From positions 1 through 34,660 of the forward strand of contig JBLHGQ010000017.1 in assembly GCA_047614505.1 (NCBI GenBank): DNA of 34,660 bases, read 5' to 3'. The translations under genes were made by a program, and so were the position numbers. Shown piece after piece: positions 15,547 to 22,724 of the stretch. The notes under the pieces are model-generated. The model saw only the letters and a program-made list of their open reading frames with translations, was not told the DNA's origin and made no database searches. Each line of letters starts with the position of its first letter. Position 1 is the stretch's first letter. This DNA is from JABDJL01 sp047614505. GTDB taxonomy: Bacteria; Pseudomonadota; Gammaproteobacteria; Xanthomonadales; SZUA-36.

Positions 15547-16759
15547 AAAATCACTGGTCGTAGGACTGGACATAGGCACATCCAAGATCGTTGCGATTGT
15601 TGGTGAGATTCAAGCTGATGGCTCGGTCGAAGTCATTGGCCTTGGATCACATCCCTCAAGAGGGTTGAAGCGCGGCGTTGTGGTGGATATGACCTCAACG
15701 GAACAGGCAATTCAACGTGCTGTAGAGGAAGCGGAACTGATGGCCGGATGCGAGATTCATTCGGTGTTTTGTGGAATCTCCGGGAACCACATTCGAAGCC
15801 AAAATTCAGACGGTACGGTTGCGATCAAAGACAAAGAAGTTACTGAAGGTGATGTGGATCGCGTTCTTGATGCAGCCAGGGCGGTTCCGGTCGCAGCAGA
15901 TCAGAAAGTTCTGCATGTGTTGCCCCAGGAATATGTACTGGACAACCAGGATGGCATTCGTCAGCCAATTGGAATGGCCGGTGTCAGGCTTGAGGCGCAT
16001 GTGCATGTCGTGACCGCGGCACTGAGTGCAACCCAGAATATCACAAAATGTGTGGCACGCTGCGGCTTGACTGTTGATGAGTTGATCATGCAACCCCTGG
16101 CGGCCAGTTTTGCAGTCTTGAGTGAAGACGAGAAGGACCTGGGCGTCTGTCTTGTTGATATAGGAGCGGGCACGACCGATATTGCCGTGTTCACCGACGG
16201 CGCAATTCGCCATACAGCCTGTATTCCGATTGCTGGAGACCAGGTTACCAATGACATCGCAGTTGCCCTGCGTACGCCAACACAACATGCCGAAGATATC
16301 AAAATCAAGTACGCATGTGCACTCGAGCAGTTGGCCGGGAGCGAAGAAACCATTCAGGTACCAAGTGTCGGTGACCGTACTTCCCGGCGACTTGCGCGGC
16401 AAACGCTGGCCCAGGTCGTGGAAGCACGTTACCGCGAATTATTTTCTTTGGTCATGGCTGAGCTTCGCCGAAGTGGTTTTGAAAGCATGGTCGCATCCGG
16501 TCTGGTGATGAGTGGAGGTGCCTCCAAGATGGAAGGTGCGATAGATCTGGCTGAAGAAATATTTCACATGCCCGTAAGGCTGGCAATACCCCAATATGTA
16601 AGTGGATTGTCTGATGTGGTTTCAGATCCGGTCCACGCGACTGGTGTAGGCCTGTTGCTCTATGGCAGTCAGGCGGATAGAGGCCGGAGTCTATTGGGTT
16701 CTGGTAGTGGTGATTCTTTATTGGACCGGATCCAAAGTTGGTTCCGGGGTGAATTTTAA
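15530..16759 (+). CDS. ftsA: Cell division protein FtsA
   Basis: Actin-fold protein that tethers FtsZ to the membrane and recruits later divisome proteins. I place the start at ATG 15530 (MVKKTEKSLVVGLDIGTSKIVAIVGEI), the family N-terminus, with GGGGA just upstream; the upstream in-frame extension lies inside ftsQ. This gives 409 residues. The marks are the phosphate-1 loop GLDIGTSKI, the 1C domain, phosphate-2 LVDIGAGTTDIAVF, and VASGLVMSGGASKMEG. The final 15 residues (DSLLDRIQSWFRGEF) form the membrane-targeting amphipathic helix. ftsZ follows after 86 bases. Confidence 0.96.
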   Translation: MVKKTEKSLVVGLDIGTSKIVAIVGEIQADGSVEVIGLGSHPSRGLKRGVVVDMTSTEQAIQRAVEEAELMAGCEIHSVFCGISGNHIRSQNSDGTVAIKDKEVTEGDVDRVLDAARAVPVAADQKVLHVLPQEYVLDNQDGIRQPIGMAGVRLEAHVHVVTAALSATQNITKCVARCGLTVDELIMQPLAASFAVLSEDEKDLGVCLVDIGAGTTDIAVFTDGAIRHTACIPIAGDQVTNDIAVALRTPTQHAEDIKIKYACALEQLAGSEETIQVPSVGDRTSRRLARQTLAQVVEARYRELFSLVMAELRRSGFESMVASGLVMSGGASKMEGAIDLAEEIFHMPVRLAIPQYVSGLSDVVSDPVHATGVGLLLYGSQADRGRSLLGSGSGDSLLDRIQSWFRGEF

Positions 16760-16845
16760 CGGTTTTTTAGGAATGCACTGGCCAAACGGGACGGTACAAA
16801 GCCCCGAATCCGGTGAAAAACAAGGCGAGCGAGAGGAGAACTAAA

Positions 16846-18024
16846 ATGTTTGAACTGGTGGAAAATTACACACCAAGTGCCCAAATTAAGGTCATTGGTG
16901 TCGGAGGCGGTGGCGGCAACGCCGTTGCTCAAATGATTGATGCCAATATTGATGGTGTCGAATTTATTGCGGCCAATACTGATTCTCAGGCCTTGCGCCA
17001 ATTTAAGGGCAAGGCGGTATTGCAAATTGGCACAAGTATCACAAAAGGCCTTGGCGCTGGTGCCAATCCGGAAGTCGGCAGACAGGCGGCATTGGAGGAT
17101 CGCGACCGTATCATCGAAATACTTACCGGTGCCGATATGGTCTTCATCACCGCAGGAATGGGTGGTGGCACTGGTACAGGGGCCGCACCGGTGATCGCTC
17201 AGGTTGCAAAAGAACTTGGAATATTGACTGTTGCTGTGGTAACCAAGCCGTTTCATTTCGAAGCCCGTCGGAGGATGGCAATTGCCGAGCAGGGAATCGA
17301 AGAATTAGCGCGTCATGTGGATTCATTGATCACTATCCCAAATGCTAAACTATTTGATGTAATGGGTGATGATGCTTTGCTTCTGAATGCATTCAAAGCA
17401 GCCAATGACGTTTTACAAGGAGCGGTACAGGGCATTGCCGAGTTGATTACAAGGCAGGGTTTGATTAACGTCGACTTTGCAGACGTTCGCACGGTGATGT
17501 CTGAAATGGGGAAAGCTGTGATGGGTACCGGGCGGGCGCAAGGAGAAGATCGCGCTCATATGGCAGTTCATGCTGCAATTGGAAGCCCACTTCTGGAGGA
17601 TATCAATCTTTCAGGCGCGCGTGGCGTACTGGTCAATATTACTGCAGGTATGAACCTGACCATGAAAGAGTTTGATGAGGTTGGCAGTGCGGTTGCGGAC
17701 CTGGCATCAGACGATGCCACGGTTGTAATTGGAACCGTTATTGATCCGGAGATCGGAGATGAACTGAGAGTAACGGTTGTCGCAACCGGTCTTGGCGAAG
17801 CTGTGGCTAATCGACAACCACTGGAAAGCAAGATGAAGTTGGTTCGAAATGGCACTACTGGTCAGGCTGAGCGTATGTTTGGTGAGGAAGCTGATGGCGG
17901 TTTCATTGGAGAATCAACACCACAAACTTCCGCTGGTGAAGCTGAAACCAACGACATGTTTTCGCAACAGGAAAACATCGACTACCTGGATATCCCTTCA
18001 TTTCTGAGGATACAGGCGGACTAA
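16846..18024 (+). CDS. ftsZ: Cell division protein FtsZ
   Basis: Tubulin-like GTPase that forms the Z ring. Start ATG 16846 (MFELVENYTPSAQIKVIGVGGGG) has an excellent ribosome site, GAGAGGAGAAC, ending a few bases upstream; the longer in-frame version would begin before that site. The protein is 392 residues with the tubulin signature GGGTGTG at 106-112, the T7 synergy-loop segment NVDFADVRTVM, a linker of about 50 residues, and the C-terminal conserved peptide DYLDIPSFLR that binds FtsA and ZipA. A terminator-like hairpin lies 60 bases downstream. Confidence 0.98.
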   Translation: MFELVENYTPSAQIKVIGVGGGGGNAVAQMIDANIDGVEFIAANTDSQALRQFKGKAVLQIGTSITKGLGAGANPEVGRQAALEDRDRIIEILTGADMVFITAGMGGGTGTGAAPVIAQVAKELGILTVAVVTKPFHFEARRRMAIAEQGIEELARHVDSLITIPNAKLFDVMGDDALLLNAFKAANDVLQGAVQGIAELITRQGLINVDFADVRTVMSEMGKAVMGTGRAQGEDRAHMAVHAAIGSPLLEDINLSGARGVLVNITAGMNLTMKEFDEVGSAVADLASDDATVVIGTVIDPEIGDELRVTVVATGLGEAVANRQPLESKMKLVRNGTTGQAERMFGEEADGGFIGESTPQTSAGEAETNDMFSQQENIDYLDIPSFLRIQAD

Positions 18025-18083
18025 GCCGGATTGCTATTGAGGAACTAAAACGCCTGTTTTACAGGAGTTCTCGCTCGCCTTAG

Positions 18084-18115
18084 GAGTCAGCCTGATTTGC
18101 AGGCTGGCTCTTCAT
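18084..18115 (+). terminator. Terminator-like hairpin after ftsZ
   Basis: GAGTCAGCCTG (18084-18094) pairs with CAGGCTGGCTC (18100-18110) over eleven positions with a single G-T wobble and a five-base loop, followed by a short T-containing tail (ttcatt). It probably ends the dcw transcript, though the weak T-run may allow read-through. Confidence 0.6.
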
Positions 18116-18138
18116 TAATGAGAAAGCATGACGGGCCG

Positions 18139-18336
18139 CGCTCCGCGCTTTATTCAGAGTCGCTTCGCGACTTCATCAATTGCGAGGATACTGCCTCGCA
18201 ACACCGCTTCGCGCTTTATTCAGAGTTGCTTCGCAACTTCACCATTTGCGAGGATACTGCCTCGCAACACCGCTCCGCGCTTTATTCAGAGTCGCTTCGC
18301 AACTTCATCAATTGCGAGGATACTGCCTCGCAACAC
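18139..18336 (+). repeat. Three tandem 66-bp repeats, each with two hairpins
   Basis: Units run 18139-18204, 18205-18270 and 18271-18336, followed by the first bases of a fourth. Each holds GTCGC-TTC-GCGAC (GTTGC-TTC-GCAAC in unit 2) and then TGCGAGG-atactg-CCTCGCA. Unit 2 shows a compensatory change on both arms of the first stem. All three forward frames are open, so the open reading frames of 70-110 codons here look incidental. Confidence 0.85.
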
Positions 18337-18407
18337 CGCTCCGCAGAGTTGTGACTCTGCTTCGTTCCTGCACTTCGCTGTCGCTCGTGTAGGTACATCC
18401 ATGTACC
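18337..18407 (+). repeat. Two-hairpin interspersed element, copy 2
   Basis: GCAGAG pairs with CTCTGC; the core ttcctgcacttcgctgtcgc matches copy 1 at 2208-2279; the element ends with GGTACAT-CC-ATGTACC (18392-18407). Its first bases are shared with the start of the preceding 66-bp unit. Confidence 0.7.
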
Positions 18408-18447
18408 TGATATTTTCGTGGAATTTAAAGGGCGCTAAATGGTTGTT

Positions 18448-18473
18448 AAAATGTTGTTAAATAGCAACATTTT
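18448..18473. repeat. Perfect 9-bp inverted repeat upstream of lpxC
   Basis: AAAATGTTG (18448-18456) and CAACATTTT (18465-18473) flank an eight-base AT-rich loop, about 25 bases before the presumed -35 of lpxC. It could be a terminator remnant or a binding site; nothing decides between them. Confidence 0.4.
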
Positions 18474-18496
18474 GTGGCTTAAATACCAAATTAATC

Positions 18497-18525
18497 TTTA
18501 GTGACTATAGCCCCTGTGCTAGAAT
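18497..18525 (+). promoter_or_regulatory. Promoter of lpxC, extended -10 type
   Basis: TAGAAT at 18520-18525 is preceded by TGC (18517-18519), giving an extended -10. The -35 position (TTTAGT at 18497-18502) is weak. Transcription from about 18532 would leave a leader of under 30 bases before the lpxC GTG. Confidence 0.6.
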
Positions 18526-18559
18526 TTCAACGATTATTCTGGTTTGAGTTTCTATGTAA

Positions 18560-19471
18560 GTGATAAAGCAACGTACATTAAAAAATGTAATCAGAGCAAC
18601 TGGAGTGGGAATTCACACTGGTGAAAAGGTCTATATGACGCTTCGGCCAGCTGCTGTGAATACGGGTATTATTTTTCGAAGGGTTGACCTTGAGCCGGCG
18701 GTTGATATACATGCCACTGCCGCAAATGTTGGCGATACAAGTATGTCGACCACTCTGGTTCAGGATGGTGTTCGTGTATCAACCGTAGAGCATTTGTTAT
18801 CCGCCATGGCAGGTATGGGAATCGATAATGCTTATGTTGATGTAAGTGCCGCCGAAGTGCCAATTATGGACGGCAGTGCTGGTCCGTTTGTATTTCTTAT
18901 TCAGTCGGCCGGTATTGAAGAGCAATCCTCTGCCAAACGCTTTATCAAGATCTTAGAGCCGATTGAAATAAGACACGATGATAAATGGGCACGATTTGAG
19001 CCTTATGACGGTTTCAAGGTTTCTTTCAAAATTGATTTCAATCATCCCGTATTCAAATCTCATACTTCTTACGCTTCTGTCGATTTCTCTACTACGTCAT
19101 TTTTGAAAGAAGTGTCCAGGGCAAGAACCTTTGGGTTTATGAGAGATCTGGAAATGTTACGGGATCGAAACCTCGTTCTAGGAGGCAGCATGGACAATGC
19201 TGTCGTTCTGGACGATTACAGAGTCTTAAATGAAGATGGTTTGCGTTATGAAGATGAGTTTGTAAAACACAAGGTTCTTGATGCCATTGGCGATCTTTAT
19301 CTGCTTGGCCATGGTTTAATTGGAGCCTATTCCGGATTCAAGTCCGGCCATGAACTGAATAACCTGTTATTGAGGAAACTACTCGACACCCCCAGTGCAT
19401 GGGAAGAGGTCATTTTCGAAGATCAGGAAACTGCCCCAATATCATACGCACACCCTGCTACTGCTCTGTAA
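18560..19471 (+). CDS. lpxC: UDP-3-O-acyl-N-acetylglucosamine deacetylase LpxC
   Basis: Zinc deacetylase and committed step of lipid A synthesis. GTG 18560 gives MIKQRTLKNVIRATGVGIHTGEKV, matching the family N-terminus exactly, although the ribosome site is weak. Metal and catalytic segments are intact: TVEHLLSA (His78 with Glu77), PIMDGSAGPF (101-110), KHKVLDAIGDLYLLG (His and Asp ligands) and GHELNNLLLRKL with the general His. 303 residues is normal. It carries its own promoter, separate from ftsZ. A weak CCGCA/TGCGG hairpin lies just downstream (19486-19500). Confidence 0.97.
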   Translation: MIKQRTLKNVIRATGVGIHTGEKVYMTLRPAAVNTGIIFRRVDLEPAVDIHATAANVGDTSMSTTLVQDGVRVSTVEHLLSAMAGMGIDNAYVDVSAAEVPIMDGSAGPFVFLIQSAGIEEQSSAKRFIKILEPIEIRHDDKWARFEPYDGFKVSFKIDFNHPVFKSHTSYASVDFSTTSFLKEVSRARTFGFMRDLEMLRDRNLVLGGSMDNAVVLDDYRVLNEDGLRYEDEFVKHKVLDAIGDLYLLGHGLIGAYSGFKSGHELNNLLLRKLLDTPSAWEEVIFEDQETAPISYAHPATAL

Positions 19472-19588
19472 ATCGTTGTACTAAGCCGCAGTACCTGCGG
19501 TACAAACCACACTAATTTACTATCGGATTTCTATGAATGATACGATAAGATAGTACTGTTGCCTGGAAATGCTGATCAAAATAATATA

Positions 19589-19981
19589 ATGGGGACAAGT
19601 AATACGAATGGCGGATGGGCTAGGATTTTACGGTTTTGTTCAGTTGGCGCTGTTTCCAGCGCTCTCTATTTTGTATTGGCATCCATGATCACATATCTGT
19701 TCCCAGACCATGAAGTGACAGCTTCAGTCACGGCGTATTCTGCTTGTATTGGATTTTCTTTTATCTTTCAGAAATATTTTGCTTTCCGTTCAACCCGTCC
19801 TTTCAAGTTTGAACTCGCCAAATTCACGGTTGTATCCTTGCTGGGACTATCATTGTCGACTGGTATTGTTTATGTAGCTGTTACATCCTTTGGAATCTCC
19901 GCATATGGAAGCTATATGATCGTGGTCGCGACAGTTCCATTCCTCAGCTACATTTTGTTCAGTCGTTTCGTTTTTGACTGA
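19589..19981 (+). CDS. GtrA-like four-helix membrane protein, putative polyprenyl-phosphate sugar flippase
   Basis: GtrA-family proteins are small inner-membrane proteins thought to flip polyprenyl-phosphate-linked sugars. The 130 residues contain four hydrophobic helices (around FCSVGAVSSALYFVLASMI, VTAYSACIGFSFIFQ, FTVVSLLGLSLSTGIVYVAV, and GSYMIVVATVPFLSYILF), and the conserved pattern of a central basic loop (KYFAFRSTRPFKFE) and the C-terminal FSRFVFD. Start: ATG 19589 gives the usual length; TTG 19559 would add ten residues, and neither has a clear ribosome site. It opens a run of five same-strand genes and directly precedes a GT2 enzyme, the normal GtrA-GtrB pairing. Confidence 0.8.
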   Translation: MGTSNTNGGWARILRFCSVGAVSSALYFVLASMITYLFPDHEVTASVTAYSACIGFSFIFQKYFAFRSTRPFKFELAKFTVVSLLGLSLSTGIVYVAVTSFGISAYGSYMIVVATVPFLSYILFSRFVFD

Positions 19982-20012
19982 ATCGAAAATATGTCAACGT
20001 TAGGAATTCACA

Positions 20013-21032
20013 ATGATTTCAATTAGTACAGTCACGCCGGTTTACGCAGGGCAGGAGTACCTGCCGCAATTGGTTCTGGAGCTTAATCAATTGAGAGTCC
20101 AGATTGAAACTCATTCGAAAAAACTTGTGCTTGCTGAGTCCATATTTGTACTTGATGGCGCAATTGATTCATCAGAACAAGTGATCGACAAGTTGTCAAA
20201 AACTTACCCTTGGATAAGAGTAGTCACCTTATCCAGAAACTTCGGGCAACACAACGCCACTGTTGCTGGAATTCTACATTGTTCGGGTGACTGGGTAGTG
20301 ACACTGGATGAAGACTTGCAGCATCCCCCGGAAAACATTCTGCATATGCTTTTCATTGCAGCTGAAGAACATGCCGACGTTATTCTCGCTACGGCAAGTC
20401 ATGGCACTCACGGTAGCGGCTATCGGGACTTATTTTCCGTCACAGCTAAAAAATTGATCAATTGGGTTTCAAAAAGCAAATTCACGGCATCTTTTAGCAG
20501 TTTTCGATTGATTCGTGGCGAGATTGCCCGTGCAGCTGCCTCGGTCAGTTCTCACCAGACTTATTTTGATGTCGCGCTGGTGTGGTTTACGTCGCGAATT
20601 ATTCCGTATCCACTGCATCTGGAAGATCAACGATTCCTCGAAAAAAAGTCTAGTGGATATTCGTTTTTTAGTCTTTTAAGTCACCTTAAGCGATTGATTT
20701 TCAGTTCTGACATCCAGTTTTTCCGGTTTTCAATGCTCATTAGTGGAGCATCTTTACTACTAGCCATTCTGGTGGAGTCGTGGGTGCTAATCAACTTCTT
20801 CTTCAACCCGGATGTCGCAGACGTCAGAGGTTGGGCATCATTGATGAGCGTGATGTTTTTTTATGGGGGTGGGATTTCTTTGCTACTTGGGTTCACTCTG
20901 GAGTTTGTGCGGACAGATATGTTCAATGGTCAGGGGAAACCTACTTTTTTTGTAGTCGATAGAAGTTCAGATAACCTACTGGCTTCTGAATTAGATTATG
21001 TTCTTAAGCCTGAAACTCAGCTTGAAGGTTGA
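20013..21032 (+). CDS. GT2 family glycosyltransferase, GtrB/DPM1-like polyprenyl-phosphate sugar transferase
   Basis: The N-terminal GT-A domain begins STVTPVYAGQEYL and has LDGAIDSSEQVI (about residues 48-58), LSRNFGQHNATVAGI and the metal-binding LDEDLQHPPEN with D-E-D at 99-101. Two C-terminal membrane helices (about 237-260 and 275-300) complete the GtrB/DPM layout; such enzymes load a sugar onto undecaprenyl phosphate on the cytoplasmic face. 339 residues is typical. TTAGGA lies eight bases before ATG 20013. The sugar cannot be predicted. Pairing with the GtrA-like gene and downstream membrane protein suggests one glycan-modification pathway. Confidence 0.88.
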   Translation: MISISTVTPVYAGQEYLPQLVLELNQLRVQIETHSKKLVLAESIFVLDGAIDSSEQVIDKLSKTYPWIRVVTLSRNFGQHNATVAGILHCSGDWVVTLDEDLQHPPENILHMLFIAAEEHADVILATASHGTHGSGYRDLFSVTAKKLINWVSKSKFTASFSSFRLIRGEIARAAASVSSHQTYFDVALVWFTSRIIPYPLHLEDQRFLEKKSSGYSFFSLLSHLKRLIFSSDIQFFRFSMLISGASLLLAILVESWVLINFFFNPDVADVRGWASLMSVMFFYGGGISLLLGFTLEFVRTDMFNGQGKPTFFVVDRSSDNLLASELDYVLKPETQLEG

Positions 21033-21061
21033 AGCTAGAATCATGTCACGCATCAATAAAT

Positions 21062-21739
21062 ATGCATGAATTTGACAAATTTGGTCATGATTATGAAAAG
21101 AGACTCGAAGGCTCTATCAAAGGTTTGGCTAGCATCGATACAGCAATTAAATCCAAGCTCCAAGTATTGCAGAGTCTCATTGACTCCAGTCGACTGAATG
21201 GTAACTTCAGAGTATTGGATTTTGGTTGTGGAACCGGCTTGCTATCAGCAGCGATGACTCGGTTCACAACAAATGTGACTGGCGTAGACGTATCTTTGGA
21301 ATCGTTGCGTAACGCGGTGGTAAAATCAGGTAAATCAGTGCTTTTTAACGGTCAACAAATGCCATTCAAAAATGACAGTTTCTCTTTCGCTGTTGCGTCG
21401 TGTGTTTTTCATCACATTCCATCAGCGGCACGATCACAAGTGCTGGAAAGTATCAACCGGGTATTGGCGCCAAACGGTATCATTATTATTATTGAACATA
21501 ATCCATACAATCCGGTGACGCGATTCGTTGTCAACCGCTGTGAATTTGACCGGGATGCCGAACTGCTTTCCATGTCACTGACTGAAAGTCTGCTGCAGGC
21601 CGCAAGTTTTGAAAAAGTGGACTGTGGATACTTCTACGCCATCCCGCCCATTAACTCTGCGTTGTCTATGATAGATTCTTGGTTTTCTAAAATCCCACTT
21701 GGTGCGCAGTATTATTGCGCGTATCAAAAGCCACGGTGA
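21062..21739 (+). CDS. Class I SAM-dependent methyltransferase (methyltransf_11 type)
   Basis: A Rossmann-fold methyltransferase: motif I RVLDFGCGTGLLSAAM (about residues 50-65), acidic motif II VTGVDVSLESL, the QQMPFKNDSFSFAVASCVFHHI segment, and INRVLAPNGIIIIIEHNP. ATG 21062 gives MHEFDKFGHDYEKRL, the common N-terminus of this group; the alternative TTG 21029 would overlap the preceding stop (TTGA) and add eleven residues. The substrate is unknown; in this operon a sugar, a lipid-linked intermediate or a quinone-like molecule are all conceivable, a sugar being favoured by the neighbours. The 3' end lies close to or overlaps the next gene. Confidence 0.85.
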   Translation: MHEFDKFGHDYEKRLEGSIKGLASIDTAIKSKLQVLQSLIDSSRLNGNFRVLDFGCGTGLLSAAMTRFTTNVTGVDVSLESLRNAVVKSGKSVLFNGQQMPFKNDSFSFAVASCVFHHIPSAARSQVLESINRVLAPNGIIIIIEHNPYNPVTRFVVNRCEFDRDAELLSMSLTESLLQAASFEKVDCGYFYAIPPINSALSMIDSWFSKIPLGAQYYCAYQKPR

Positions 21740-21773
21740 GTCAGACTTTTTCTGGAATGAACGGAATGCGACA

Positions 21774-22724
21774 TTGTTGATATTTCACGAAAAATCTTCG
21801 GTAGAATCCAGGAAACTGGTGCTGTTATTCGGTTTTGGGCTTATCGGTAGTGCAATTGCAAGGCGCCTGGAGTGGAACAAATATGCCTGCATTTTCCGAT
21901 TTGATACTTCGTGGTCTGATGCCAAATTAAGGGAAAAGCAGTTTTTGGCCATTAAACAGGCGGTTTTTGAAATTGGGCGAAAAGAATCGTGTGAACTACA
22001 TTTGGTTTGGAGTGCCGGGAAGGGTGGCTTTGCCAGTAGTGAGACTGACCTAAGAGATGAACAGACTTCATTTGATGCAACACTGAGTCTTTTCCAGACA
22101 CTTCTACCTTCGCAAAAAGGCATTTTCCACTTTATCAGTTCGGCAGGCGGCCTTTTTGAAGGTCAAAGACTGGTTGAACAAACATCTGAACCCAATCCGT
22201 TGCGACCATATGGAGTAATGAAGCTTCATCAGGAAATGCAATTGGCCGGTCTGGAGGATGGCGCGCACCGGAGAACCAGGATTTATCGACCCAGCACAGT
22301 ATTTGGCGCACAGGAATTTAATTTCCGTTCCGGCCTCATTAGTCACTTGATTTGGAACGCACTAAGGAATCAACCAACCACCTTGGAATCCAATTTACAA
22401 GCACTCAGGGACTATGTTTTTGTCGAAGATGTCGGACGTTATGTAGTGCGGAAAATCCAGACAGGGATGAATGATTCTGACGAGGTTTGTCATCTGGTTT
22501 CCTCAAAACCATCTTCAATTTTTGAAGTGACCAGAAAAGTCCAGAAACTGCTCGGAAAGGCGATTCTTTACCAGTTCTCTGACGTGCACCAGAATAATGC
22601 AAACATTACTTTTTGCAGAAATGCTCTGCCACAGGATTGGAGTCCGGCAAACCTTGATTTTGGTTTGAGTGAAGTGCTCCGAAAAACCAGAATGTTTATC
22701 TACGGAGCACCGTCTTCAAAGTGA
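21774..22724 (+). CDS. NAD(P)-dependent epimerase/dehydratase-like SDR
   Basis: Extended short-chain dehydrogenase/reductase of the type that modifies nucleotide sugars. The Rossmann motif GFGLIGSAIA stands close to the N-terminus, FISSAGGLFEG supplies the catalytic Ser strand and YGVMK the Tyr-x3-Lys pair; RIYRPSTVFGAQ and the DYVFVEDVGRYVV segment are also typical. The glycine motif departs from the classical GxxGxxG. Start is uncertain: TTG 21774 keeps the nucleotide motif at residues 20-25, whereas TTG 21699 would overlap the methyltransferase by 41 bases. Its stop overlaps the GTG of the next gene. Confidence 0.78.
   Translation: MLIFHEKSSVESRKLVLLFGFGLIGSAIARRLEWNKYACIFRFDTSWSDAKLREKQFLAIKQAVFEIGRKESCELHLVWSAGKGGFASSETDLRDEQTSFDATLSLFQTLLPSQKGIFHFISSAGGLFEGQRLVEQTSEPNPLRPYGVMKLHQEMQLAGLEDGAHRRTRIYRPSTVFGAQEFNFRSGLISHLIWNALRNQPTTLESNLQALRDYVFVEDVGRYVVRKIQTGMNDSDEVCHLVSSKPSSIFEVTRKVQKLLGKAILYQFSDVHQNNANITFCRNALPQDWSPANLDFGLSEVLRKTRMFIYGAPSSK

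Noticed and set aside
15806..16402. 198-codon reverse frame
   Set aside because: Antisense to ftsA, with no recognisable domain.
18097..18460. Forward frames of 70-110 codons with 22-residue repeats
   Set aside because: The 66-bp period keeps any frame open; three frames are open at once, hairpins show compensatory change, and there is no ribosome site.
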